NCBI GenBank assembly: GCA_007844125.1
Contig: CM017556.1
Span: forward strand, 69,726,360-69,790,359
DNA length: 64,000 nucleotides
Origin: Sinonovacula constricta
Lineage: Eukaryota; Mollusca; Bivalvia; Cardiida; Solecurtidae
Direction: 5' to 3'
Made by a program: the position numbers and the translations under genes. Below the pieces are notes generated by a model. It ran no database searches. It worked only from the letters and a program-made list of their open reading frames with translations, and had not been told where the DNA came from. Shown one piece after another: positions 52,137-64,000 of the stretch. Within the stretch, counting starts at the first letter, position 1; the number at the start of each line of letters is the position of its first letter.

Positions 52137-53446
52137 CGACCACGGGGTCGGCCTAGTTCTACCCTGACTTCACACCACGGGATCAGCCTAGCATTACCCA
52201 TGCTTTACACCACGAGGTCAGCCTAGTCCTTCCCAGGCTTCACACCGCAGGGTCAGCGTAGTTATACCCAGGCACCACACCACGGGGTCGGCCTAGTTCT
52301 ACCCAGGCTTCACACCACGGGGTCAGCCTAGTTCTACACAGGCTTCACACCACGGGGTCGGCCTAGTTCTACACAGGCTTCACACCACGGGGTCAGCCTA
52401 GTTCTACCCAGGCTTCACACCACGGGGTCTGCTTAGTTCTACCCTGACTTCACGCCACGGGGTTGTCCTAGTTCTACCAAGGCTTCACACCACGGGGTCA
52501 GCCTAGTTCTACCCAAGCTTCACACCACGGGGTCAGCCTAGTTCTACCCAGACTTCACACCACGTGGTCAGCCTATTTCTACCCAGGCTTCACACCACGG
52601 GGTCGGCCTAGTTCTACACAGGCTTCACACCACGGAGTCAGCCTAGTTCTACCCAGGCTTCACACCACGGGGTCATACTAGTTCTACCCAGACTTCACAC
52701 CACGGGGTCGGCCTAGTTCTACCCATGCTTCACATCACGGGGTCAGCCTAGTTCTACCCAGGCTTCACACCACGGAGTCGGTCTAGTTCTACCCAGGCTT
52801 CAAACCACGGGGTCGCTAGCTACCCAGGTACACACACAGCGCAGAGCCCATTCCCTGACTTACGCCATGGGCCAGCCTAGTTCTACCAGGCTTTCACCAC
52901 GGGGTCGCCCAACTACCCAGACCACACCACGGATCGGCCTAGTCTACCCAGCTCAAACCACAGGTCAGCCTAGTCTACCACAGGTGGCTCTACACACCAC
53001 GGGATCAGCCTAGTTCTACACCGGCACCACACCACAGGATCAGCCTAGTTCTACCCAGACTTCACGCCACGGGGTCGGCCCAGTTCTACCCTGACTTCAC
53101 ACCACGGGGTCGGCCCAGTTCTACCCAGGTACCACACCACGGGATCAGCCTAGTTCTACCCAGGCACCACACCACAGGGTCGGCCTAGTTCTACCCAGGC
53201 TTCACGCCACGGGGTCGGCCCAGTTCTACCCTGACTTCACACCACGGGGTCGGCCCAGTTCTACCCAGACTTCACACCACGGGATCAGCCTAGTTCTACC
53301 CAGGCTTCACACCACAGGGTCGGCCTAGTTCTACCCAGACTTCACAACACGTGGTTAGTCTAGTTCTACCCAGACTTCACACTACGTGGTTAGTCTAGTT
53401 CTACCCAGGCTTCACACCACGGAATCAGCTTAGTTCTACCCAGGCT
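52137..53446. repeat. 35-bp GC-rich minisatellite array of about 1.3 kb
   Basis: About 37 tandem copies of a 35-bp unit, acccaggcttcacaccacgg then ggtcagcctagttct. Common variants are gtcggcc, ccctgactt, caggcacc and gggatcagcc. Between about 52800 and 53000 the units lose one or two bases at many points, while those on either side keep the 35-bp spacing. The array is far more GC-rich than its surroundings. Confidence 0.97.
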
Positions 53447-54378
53447 TAACATTAAGATCTGAAATGTGAATGGTTTAACCAAAAACTGTGGCAAGTGCCG
53501 TTCCGAAGTATGTGTTAGCGTCACACCAGGAATACAATACTTTATTAGTGTAAATTGTACGTGGCGGACTAAGGTAATGAATCTTACTAGTGGAAGCCAT
53601 ATGGTATAAGGGAATACTCCGACAATTCTTTAGATTGATTAAACATATAGTATACGTTATACAAATTATATAAAGCAATATCCAACAGAAAAAGGATTGA
53701 TTACTTGAGAAAATGTCTAGACATCTGATTTAGTTATCTGAATACTTCTTCTGGAGAAACGTATAATATGGGAATCATTGTTAAAATACATCCATGAATA
53801 AGATTTAATATTGTTACATGGCTTACTAGTCATATAGGGAAAGTGAGATTTATGGTATACGTTTATGGTATACTCTGTATACGTTAACATATTTAATAAC
53901 TATTTATTTCAAAACTTAGCGAATAAGGTTGTAAGTATCCTTAACGATTTTGATATACAATAAAAAGGATTGCTAGTGTTCATTATGCAACTGTCTTGCG
54001 TATGTAAATAGTTCAAATGTCAACTTCCGACTTCCAGTGGATACATAAAGAGAGAGTTCGGGTCTTTTCTTCTATGAGTCTAAGCTTCTATGTTTACTTC
54101 ACAAAATGTATTAGAATGGCGCGACATAAAACTTATAATATCAACGTAGTGCATTTATTCATTACATGAAGAAGACAATAAACGTTTGCATCTTTTTAAA
54201 TATTTCTGATTAAAATCTACGGCACGAAAAAGAACAATAAGATACTTTTTATTCGGTAGCCATCTGTTTGTGTATGTTATAGATAAGTCGATGTTGCCAG
54301 AGATTTAACCATACTTCAAAAATAATGGCATTGAAACTGAATTTTATAATTCGTTGATGCAACATTTGCAAATCAACA

Positions 54379-54494
<116 letters not shown>

Positions 54495-57400
54495 CGCTAA
54501 ACCTTTGGTACGTATTAACTTTCATCCAAGAAAGGAATGAATTGTTAGAAAATACATCGATTCCTGGCAGAACCTTTAAACTGGGCCTGCTTTCTTAATC
54601 AGTTGACAAATCATGTGCTATTTGAAAGACACATATCTCGTCTCGTGGGCTCTGATAAATGCAAACAGAAAAAGAAATTTTGGACTTTGCCATGATAAAT
54701 ATGATCGGAAACTGACACCATAATATTTTGTGTTTCGGAGAACGATGAGATTCCTTCAGTATAAATTGAACAGAAATTGTTACATGTCATATACATCATT
54801 AAAATTTTGTTAAAAAGCAACCTCGACGCTAATTTGCCACGCATATACAATTTATTTAACCTGCATTTCTTCAGGACAAACGCAGAATAATGATAGTTTT
54901 GCAATCTTAGAAATAACATAAATACTAATTCATGTCCACGGATTTTCTTTCGTCGTCTGCCAGCGGATTTGTTGCTGGTGGGTGCAGTGTGGTAATTCTC
55001 ATCTATATGGTAATGTACTGCGTTCATGTGAATACGCGCATTCATTGCCAATATTGGTTATATCCGGTATGTGGCTTTACAGCAGAGGTTCAACTAATGT
55101 TCGTTGATTTGACTTTCAAAGTTCCTAGTCTTTTTTCCAAAATAATTCGTTCTTCCAATTCATAATGTTTTATGATCGCCAATCGAAGCCTTTGTTATGC
55201 AATTATGAAAGTCCTTGTAAAATTGTAAACTTTACAATGATTGTTGAACCAGCGAACAACGACGGAAAATGTGATGAATGATTTGAAAGACAATAACATT
55301 TTGCGCAAACTTGCCTCGATCAATCGCATCGATGCATCTTTCTGACAGGCACGTCATCGATTATCCAGTCATCTTAAGTTACTAGAAACGACATATGTTA
55401 TTTCCTCTCAAAAGCTATTTAACCAGTTTAATTTAACTGTTAACAAGGAAATAAACAATTCATTTCTTTAGAAGTAGTGAGCATATATAAGTATTCTTCG
55501 TTGTTCTTATACCTTCTAATTAAATTCTTACTCGATATATATGCCCTGTTGTTATCGGTGAAACATACACTCCCATTACACAATCATTACTAAGAAATCA
55601 ACAGCCTTTATTATCGGTGTTCTCTCCAGTGCAATTATCGAGATGATTTTCTATTGTTTCTGACCTAAAAATAAGTAAAAGAAAGTTGCCGAAGTAAACA
55701 AGTACAGCAAGTAATATATAGATATATTATGTGCTGTTTTCTTGTGGTTTGCCCGTATGTTAAACTGTGGGGTTATATTTCACTATCAGGAAAAGAGTGT
55801 TTCTAATAGAATTTGCGAATTTATCCGGCTGATAAACTTGTCGTAAGTAGCGACATACATACCTTTATTGATCAGAAAATCGTTCTTGTTTTTAATGCAG
55901 ACAGGAGAACACCAACAATAACTGAATAGTGATATAACAGTAATATAAATCATCTCAAAATGGCCAGGAGTATGCCAGGGTTTTATTAAAAACATCGCGC
56001 CAATGTCGGTCTGGGAATCACATATCAGCCATTAATGAAGCTGTAATGGGAAGATTCAGGACATTAATAAGGAACTTACACCATGAAAAGGTTTAGTCTT
56101 CTAAATATTAAGGAGTAATCAATATAGTGGAAATAACAACAAGCATAAGAAGCATTGATGCGAAGCATTAAATGTTACCGTCGAGATGCTGTTCAACAGT
56201 GGTACATTTTGGCTAATAGGAAATCCAAACAACAGCAACCGTATTTTTTTAATATTTAAATTGCAGTGAAAATAAGTGTGGGCAGCCTGATTTCCTCGTC
56301 ATAAACTAGTTTTAGTTCGTTTGCACTACTAAATACTGGATCTTTTAAGTTCCTATTCATCCATGCATCAGCATTAGACAGAGTGACATCGCCCAATAAT
56401 CGGAAGGAGCGTATCGTGTGACGGAAAACATACTAGTTCTCCTTACTCATTGATCAAAGTATGTTTTAAGAGCGGAGACCACTATTTCCTATGACTAGAA
56501 CCAGTCAAAGCTGATTCTAACCACAAATGAAACACGCAATGAGTAAAACTAAAATTTAAAAAAAATATGAACAAACAAGAAAATGCAACATTTAAAAACT
56601 AAAGTTAAATCCACACTTTATGCTTGAATTATATTGTCTATCGACGAACAAATTCTTTAAGGCTTTCATAAGACTGTATGGGTAAAGGGAGGCAGGTTAT
56701 CTTGACTATGAAAGAGGTCTGAAATCCAACAACTCTAGTTGTAACGATATGTGTACTACCAAACATACAAAAACTTACTGATAACATTTGTTTTATTCTC
56801 ATAATAAGTCAAAAAACTGTTAATAAAAATGAAAATAAAAATAATATGGCAAAAACCTGATTTCTCAGTCCTGAAACGCATGGAAAGAGGTCCGAATGCA
56901 AACAGCAGAACATAACATAATTTAAGTTTGACTTGTGCAAAGTACATCGTGGTAAAATGTGGTTTAAACACATCATATACATGTATTTACATATTGCTTA
57001 CAAACATGTTCAAGTGACTGGTGAGCATGTTAACTAAATTTTTAAGTTTACTAAAATATATTTCTGATATTCACCAAACATTTATAATGACCGTATTATC
57101 TATGCATGAAAGGGCCGCACTTTATTTGTGCATAAAAACAATTTTGCGCTATACATAAGATTGTTCGGGAACGATTACATATAGTCGCCTTGCTATTTAA
57201 AGGAAGTTTATAAAACAGTTTTTAAGGTTATCTGCAAACTGGCTTTTTCTTATTCGCGCTTGAGAATTGACACAATATGGTGAGTTAATATTACCTATTT
57301 TATGTTCATTTTTAGAAACAGATCATTATTTCATAAATAATCAAGACATCTCCTGCTTCTATGTTATTAACAAAGGCACCCGTTATACGTCCACATTATT

Positions 57401-59164
57401 TACAGGTGAGAATTCTAACTTTAAATATTAAGTTTAAAACAAGCAAGGTTAGTAAACATGTGATAATGTCAACTGATTAAAATTGCAAGTATCATATTTG
57501 TATACGATAAGAACTATTACGCGTGCATGCTTTTCTTTTTATTTCGATTGTCTAAAAAAGCAAGCGTATAAATTGGACTTAATGCCTTAAGAGATACGTA
57601 TATGTAGGGAGTTTTGACCATTATATTTCTCCTATTGTTTGGTCATGAAAATTAAAGATATTTAAAAAATATTTTAGTATACATGCATTGTTTATGCATG
57701 ACCTGCTTACATTTGACATTTGTCTAGGATAGTTAATTTGATAAGAGTTTAAACACGTGTTGTTTTATTTATATAATGCACTTATTGTCGAGTTTAGATG
57801 CTACTGTCTAGACTAGTTGTGCATTGAATTCTCTTTATTGCTGTTGTACTTAAATTGAATATTGCTCTATAGACCTATTTATGTCATGCGTTCCTGTTCT
57901 TAAAATGCCGACACGCTATCTGATATACTATATATGTATACTAAACAATAGTGTACAACACGGCCAGACAAAGTTTATAAATATTTATGTTTCTATATAG
58001 TCATTGTTATATGTACTCATGGTGAAACTCTTTTAATATATGTACAATTTTAATTTTGTACTTGTTCAGTATTTTAAGCAGTATCTGTAAAATCATCGTA
58101 TCAGGTTCGATACATTATTTAAATTCATCCGTATATAAACGAATCATAACGTACGTATGTGATGTCATTAACGTGAAGCGGCGCAAGCGTCACTTGTGTT
58201 TTAAACGCGCTGTCCATGTCATTATCGGGGACAGGAAACGTTGCGCAGTGACAAATAAACTTAACATACTTAGACACGTGACACAAGAATTATGTGATAT
58301 TTAGAAAATCATGATATAATTAGTGTAAAGCATATACTTGTTGTTGGTAATGTTAAAGTTGTATGGTTAAAACAGCTGTTTTCATCTAATATTACTGACT
58401 TGACTTAAATTTTTGTTGATATACTTTAAAAGATTAAGTTTCTAAGACTGTTCTTTAAGAAATCTGTTCTGATACCAAAAGTAAATCACCTCCATGTCAT
58501 TCTAAGAGATTTTTTAGGATTGTGTTTGCTAATCGGTCAGATTGTGTAATCATTGCTAATTTTTTAACTGTTATTTAAGCTTAACAATACACAGAAGGCC
58601 GTCGTTTCCACAAAACAAAAGATTATCAGCCAGTCACCAGAGGTACTCCGTGTCCTTCGTCTAGAATTCCCAGCCTTGACGTCTCGCTACATTTTTGCCC
58701 AACAATTTCTACAGTAGGCACTCATCCGGTACGGGTCACGGTGGTATCCTTTGTATTGCTAAGGACGTAAACAATATTACGTTAGTTGTAAGTCGGATAA
58801 GTCCTTATCCTATAATTCCCCACTCTCTTCCTTAACCATAGCGCTGTGAACTGGCAGTCGCTACTGAGATTAAGAAAACGAAAATTGTGGAAGAACGAAT
58901 TGGTTAAAACAATGGAAAGTGATGTCAAATTATACGACTTGATTAGAACAGAATTGATAATACTATCTGACATGAAAATCTTCAGCTTAAAGAAACTAAT
59001 CCTCAGATAAGTCAGAAGTAGGACGATGTGCTTAATTCGAATGCGAACATTGTACGATATTTCAACTTGCATTTGGACATTTACATGAAAGGGAAGCTAT
59101 GTAGAAAACCATAAATGTTGTTACATCCGAAGACGACAACAAATTTGTTTGTTTGAGATACATC

Positions 59165-59250
59165 GCTGAGGCCTGATCATTATAGCGACGTCCAGCTGTT
59201 TTGGTGGAGGAAGACCCCAGACAAATGTCTGGGTAGAATAACCGATGCAA
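59165..59250 (-). mobile_element. tRNA-derived SINE, family A, copy 4 (3' part only)
   Basis: Read on the minus strand: ttctacccagacatttgtct, ggggtcttcctccacc, aaaacagctggacgtcgcta, then taatgatc. This is the body and tail of family A; the tRNA-like head is missing. Confidence 0.65.
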
Positions 59251-60190
59251 CACGCATCAGCTGAAAGACATTAAAATACAAACTGTGTTTCGCTTTTTGT
59301 TTTTTTAATCGCTGATAATTATTTTAAGGTAGTCGCTTAAGCGTGAATCAAACATCTACACTCTTGTATTGTTGATCCAGTGCGCTTAAATTAATATGTT
59401 TGTTCTTTGTCGAATTTTCAAGACCATATGGGAGAGGTTTTTTAAATTTGTTTTCACCACAAAGCGGTTTAAAGCAGTATAAATTTTGCACCCTTTTATA
59501 CATGTACATCTGTAGTAAATACCTTTCATTAAATTTTGTGCTGGACGTTGTGCAAGTGTTTTGATAATTTTCTTTCTTGTCCTCCTCTAGGGAATAATTA
59601 GCATCTGGAAAATCATCATATGGCTGAATTAGACATCTAACGCTTATTTACCCGGAAACATATTTTACAGAACCTAAACTCCAATGAAATATTAAATAAA
59701 ATAGCGCTAAAAACGTTCATTATTGGAAGCAACGAGATGCTGGGCATGAATGATTTGTAGATTTCTTTGCCCACACACACATATAATCTTTGTTGACTGG
59801 TTTCTGAATTGTGTTTCCATATAATACGTATCTTTAACTTTATTACGACGACACATAGATCAACTCTAAAGTGTAAGTATAGGTGTAATGTCTCGTCCGT
59901 GATGAACTGATGTCCGTCAAATACCAATTTTACCATTTATTTTGTGAGAACACATACCATTATTACTGTAATAAACAAACTAGACGACCACAGATAACGT
60001 TTAAGACTTGTCCTGGGAAAATAAATTTAACTAACGGAAACACCCACTAATGACATACAAAAAAAAATTCATAGACTAGACGATAAAATCAAACTTTCAA
60101 ATTCTCAAATGTCGACACCATGACCACATTTACAAGTCATAACACACATATACTTACACATTTGTTTAGAATAGGAAAAGCCGCAAACGT

Positions 60191-60325
60191 ACGCTCAGGC
60201 ACACACACGCACCAGCACACACACGCACGCTCAGGCATACACACGCTACCAGCACACACACGCACCAGCGCACACACGCACGCTCAGGCATACGCACGTA
60301 CCAGCACACACACGCGCGCGCGCGA
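60191..60325. repeat. CA-rich minisatellite ending in (CG)n
   Basis: Tandem imperfect blocks of cacacacacgcaccag and cgcacgctcaggcatac, ending in a short gcgcgcgcgcg run. Confidence 0.9.
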
Positions 60326-63300
60326 ACAATTGGTAATGGGTAATGAATTGTCAGCAGGCGGAAGAGTAACCTAACCTGGTTTGCGCGGTTCCAAAGCCCC
60401 ACGTCCTTCCAGAAGTTTCTTTTCTCAAAGACAAAATGTATAGAAATATATGTTATGTGCTGCTGTAAAGTGACATTATGTGAGGATTTGTTTAAATATT
60501 TTTGTTTCCTCTGATTTGCTTACAGTTCACCTCTTTTACGACCAGCATGATCGTGATTAATGGTATTTTAAATACAGTATATGATAGCTGCTGTCATTAT
60601 TTTGAATTAACTAAAAGTTCCATTTGAAGATATTTATGTTCACTTATGTCTTAAGGCATACTGCAATGATAAATTGACTACTCTTGAATGTCTAGACTAG
60701 TATCATTATGGCTACAGATCTTTATTAATCAAGCAGGCCTTTCAATAAATTAAGATTAATTACCGACAACTTTTTTTTTTGCAGACAACATTGTTTTAAT
60801 ATAGTTCCGTCACTCAATATACCGGAAATACTACACACAAAACATTGTGTTTGCCGATATGGATGCATCTGTATGTTACTACTATCACCCATATGTCTAC
60901 ACGGTTTGTCGTCATCTGGCAGGGCTGCGTTGTGAGTGTGTATTTGTCCGATCATATATACGTGTTATATTTATTTCAATAACAATTGAATAGGAAATCT
61001 GTAAAAAGTAGCATATACGCTTGTTATAAAAACTTTCACTTATTTTCTGTTCCGAAATGTTTATGAAAATGTAAAATGGCCGGGTTTTAAATTGTCATCT
61101 CAAATATACGAATAGTTCATAGTTAAGGTTTGTGTTTCTTCTTAGTAAACATGTAGCAGAATATCATCGTGATACTGGATATATTATATACATCTATGGA
61201 ATCGTCGTTTTGACACTGGGGATGCTTCTGTCTTGGACAAATGTAACTGTATTTTTAACTAAAACGTGAAACAATAAGAATTCAGCAATGTACCAAGTGT
61301 TGTCTTGAATGATGAAAACGTATTAATATGGTTGAGCATATATCACTGGCATAAACATATGTCATTGGAGGTTATGTTTTGCGTTAGCATGGTATTTAAA
61401 GCACAGAAGTTACTCAGATATCAGCATTTTACTTACTCTTGTACAACCGTAATCCGTTTGCCCACGTTGCCAGTATCACAATCAGTCGACACGTAGACCT
61501 CCCATCTGCTTTCTTGCTGCTGAATATATTTCTTATTGCTTTAGGTAACAAAAATAGAAAAATGCAATGTTTTTAACAGAAGCGGGTGTTTATCTGGTGG
61601 TTCATCTTGTCTTACGGAATGGACATGATTAATAAAAAATGTGCTGACATCGCTAATATTCTTCATTTACCACATTTACCACTACTGTTTTAAGTGCAAG
61701 GGAAACGTAGGAATGTTTATCTTTATAAACGTTAACATATCTCTTACAAATTTTAACATTTAGCTTAGTGTGATTCGCGGTCTGGTTTCTAATGTTAGAA
61801 TTATTCTCTAGTCATAAGTTGACAAACATTAAATATCGTAGTGACATCGCCGGAACATCTATTATTGCTCAATCCAATACCATAATATCGGTACGTTTTA
61901 TTGTCTGTGATATGGTTCCCAAGGCGGTGATAGAGATGATGTGTTGTTATTTCTGGACTTCATACAATAACGAGGTGCAGTACTTTACACCTGATTGTGT
62001 ACAGTAGATGTGTCTATCTGACATTGAAAGAAATGGCAGTTAATGCATAATAGGATCGATCAAAAAAACTTATATCTTTATCATGCCATACATGTCCCCA
62101 AACTATGACACAATTTCCTGATAAATATTTCGAAGAGGTTTGTACTAACAGTTCTAAGTCCGAAAAAATAATATTTCTCCTCGCTAAGTGACCTGGAAAT
62201 TTCAATAAATCCCATATCAACAATAAAAGCAGATGATGATCTTATTTTAATGGATTGAACAGTGATAAATGTTCCGGCGAAGGCTTCACGCTACGTTTTG
62301 ATTCTCAATTATCAGATATTAGATCAAATATTACATCAAGTTGACAGCAACCTATTAATCAGTTCCCAAAGATGAACTCCTTTAAGACTGTGGTGTTATT
62401 TTATGTTTAAGACGTTTTCACCATCAGTTTGAATCTTACGGGACTTATTTCTAGCTTTTTGGACACACTGCTGCCCTAGAAGGGAACATTGTTTGCGTGT
62501 TTATAAATTAAACCTTGGCAAATGTCATTCTCTTAATTGAGATATGAACTACAAAACAGAACATCAAGGCATTAATGTTTAATATGAGCAAACAACTATA
62601 GGTTTTATGCAAACAACTGTTCTGTTTGTAACTAAAGCATGACGTTATATTTTCTTTTACGATGATATTCCGTTATCACAATAAAATTGAGTTTCGTTAC
62701 CATACGCCAACATATAGTTAATTGAGCTTATGCATTGTGATAAAAAAATATAGCCTCATCAAGTATGCGGTGGTAGTCACTATTCAGAGGCTATCAATTG
62801 CTGATATAGACTTGATCAGTAAGTTTACCTCGCCTTTGCTGGAAAATGTCAGAGATCTTTTCTATAAAATTTTATGACATGCTGATGCGTTATATGCGGA
62901 ATTTTATCTATTCTAGAGTCATATTCAGCGCCTTAGACCTTATCTCCCTAACGCTTAATCAACATCAATAGTTATTATATCGGCAATAATGTAAGTACAT
63001 CATTTTTCTGATTGTGTAAACTCAATTAAATTTGGACCATGAACTTTAGATAAAATGTCATTTTTGTAGAGTGCTTTAGATTATTTATGAAAGGCATAAG
63101 CAGAATAAAGCCTGCCTATAGGAATACAATAGTGCATTTAGACGAAAGCAAATATATAATTAATCAATATTATGGGTAAACACCGCTAATGCAGAAACTA
63201 ACAAGAATCGTACATGGTACATTAATTGCATATACTATTGTTTAAAGCAAATAATACTAATCCTGGTTTAATGTTTTAAACAACAGTATCATTTGAAATA

Positions 63301-63339
63301 TGAGGTAGTACTTACATGTACCAGCATCTCCGAACAAGA

Positions 63340-63666
63340 ATCTGGTGGAAATATAATACACGTATACAGACCTAGAATTTTGTAGAAATATAATATACAG
63401 ACCTAGAATTTTGTAGAAATAAAATATACATATATAGGCCTAGAATTTTGTAGAAATATAATATACAGACATAGAATTTGGTGGAAATATAGTATACAGG
63501 CCTAGAATTTTGTAGAAATATAATATACAGGCATGGAATTTTGTAGAAATATAATATACAGACATAGAATTTGGTGGAAATATAGTATACAGGCCTAGAA
63601 TTTTGTAGAAATATAATATACAGGCCTAGAATTTTGTAGAAATATGATATACAAGCCTAGCATTAA
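63340..63666. repeat. 31-bp minisatellite with a partial higher-order period
   Basis: About nine copies of a 31-bp unit, cctagaattttgtagaaata followed by taatatacaga, plus a diverged leading copy and one copy with a short insertion near 63430. A variant unit with catagaatttggtgg and atagtatac recurs three units apart, giving a local 93-bp period. Confidence 0.93.
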
Positions 63667-64000
63667 ATTAAGCATACTCGATTTATGGAGATTATAGTTT
63701 ATACAAATGGTGTTCATAGAGAGCCTTTCCACATATGAACTACTGAAACATATATTAACTAAAAGAAGTGAAGAGAAACTTGTTAAAATTTAGATGTGTC
63801 CTTTCTTCGAATATAACAAGATGATAATAGCCTGTATGTAAAAATACATAATAATAATACTTAATAAATTATGTGTGAGACCATGACTGAAAATCATAGT
63901 TATAGTCGTAGAAGCAGTTTGTATGCCAATAACAAACAATTGCAACGACAGTAGAAAATAAATAACCATACACGTGTGATATTTCTTCATCAATACACGG

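Noticed and set aside
52137..53446. CRISPR-like regular repeat array
   Set aside because: Units are head-to-tail without unique spacers, and the window is eukaryotic; it is a minisatellite.
54611..55051. 146-codon minus-strand open frame
   Set aside because: Longer than most chance frames here, but no recognisable domain or family motif and no neighbouring exons. An opposite-strand frame overlaps it.
58590..58900. Possible decayed transposon or endonuclease remnant
   Set aside because: Some frames look protein-like (for example IAKDVNNITLVV), but frames break quickly and I could not match a family.

Overview
This is eukaryotic nuclear DNA: AT-rich, gene-poor, with GT-AG introns, tRNA-derived SINEs, decayed LINEs, minisatellites and long microsatellites. 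The style of the SINEs, LINEs and transporter genes suggests an invertebrate, most likely a bivalve mollusc. That placement is inference; no marker gene in the window settles the species.

The only convincing protein-coding genes are two plus-strand, head-to-tail paralogues of the SLC22 family (organic cation/carnitine/anion transporters of the major facilitator superfamily). Gene A runs 18736-27462 in ten coding exons and gives an intact 559-residue protein. Gene B runs 31737-42707, also in ten exons. All nine introns interrupt the two genes at the same places and in the same phases, and six of the ten exons have identical lengths, so this is a tandem duplication. Gene B has one surplus base at the end of exon 5. 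Splicing at the acceptor homologous to gene A would hit a stop in exon 6. A strong-looking acceptor 62 bases upstream would instead restore the frame with a 21-residue insertion. A short noncoding block is shared by the 5' flanks of both genes, about 2.4 and 2.7 kb upstream of their start codons.

Region by region: 1-18.7 kb is intergenic with SINE copies and a pentanucleotide microsatellite. 18.7-27.5 kb is gene A, whose introns hold a 5'-truncated L2/CR1-like LINE (intron 5), a 36-bp minisatellite (intron 8) and a SINE (intron 9). 27.7-31.7 kb is the spacer, with a GT-rich microsatellite and a minus-strand SINE. 31.7-42.7 kb is gene B, whose introns hold a 1.6-kb array of 22-bp repeats and a compound microsatellite (intron 2), a retroelement tail fragment (intron 4) and a retroelement reverse-transcriptase fragment (intron 7). 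42.7-45.8 kb looks empty. 45.8-49.0 kb is a badly decayed LINE. 52.1-53.4 kb is a 35-bp GC-rich minisatellite. 53.4-64 kb is intergenic, with a long AT dinucleotide tract, a CA-rich repeat and a 31-bp minisatellite near the right end.

Functionally, the window is a small transporter cluster embedded in repeats. Both proteins would be twelve-helix plasma-membrane carriers. Their transmembrane-11 residue resembles OCTN/OAT members rather than classical cation-selective OCTs, and only gene B ends in a PDZ-ligand-like tail. I found no CRISPR array, bacterial-type operon, rRNA gene or convincing functional tRNA gene.
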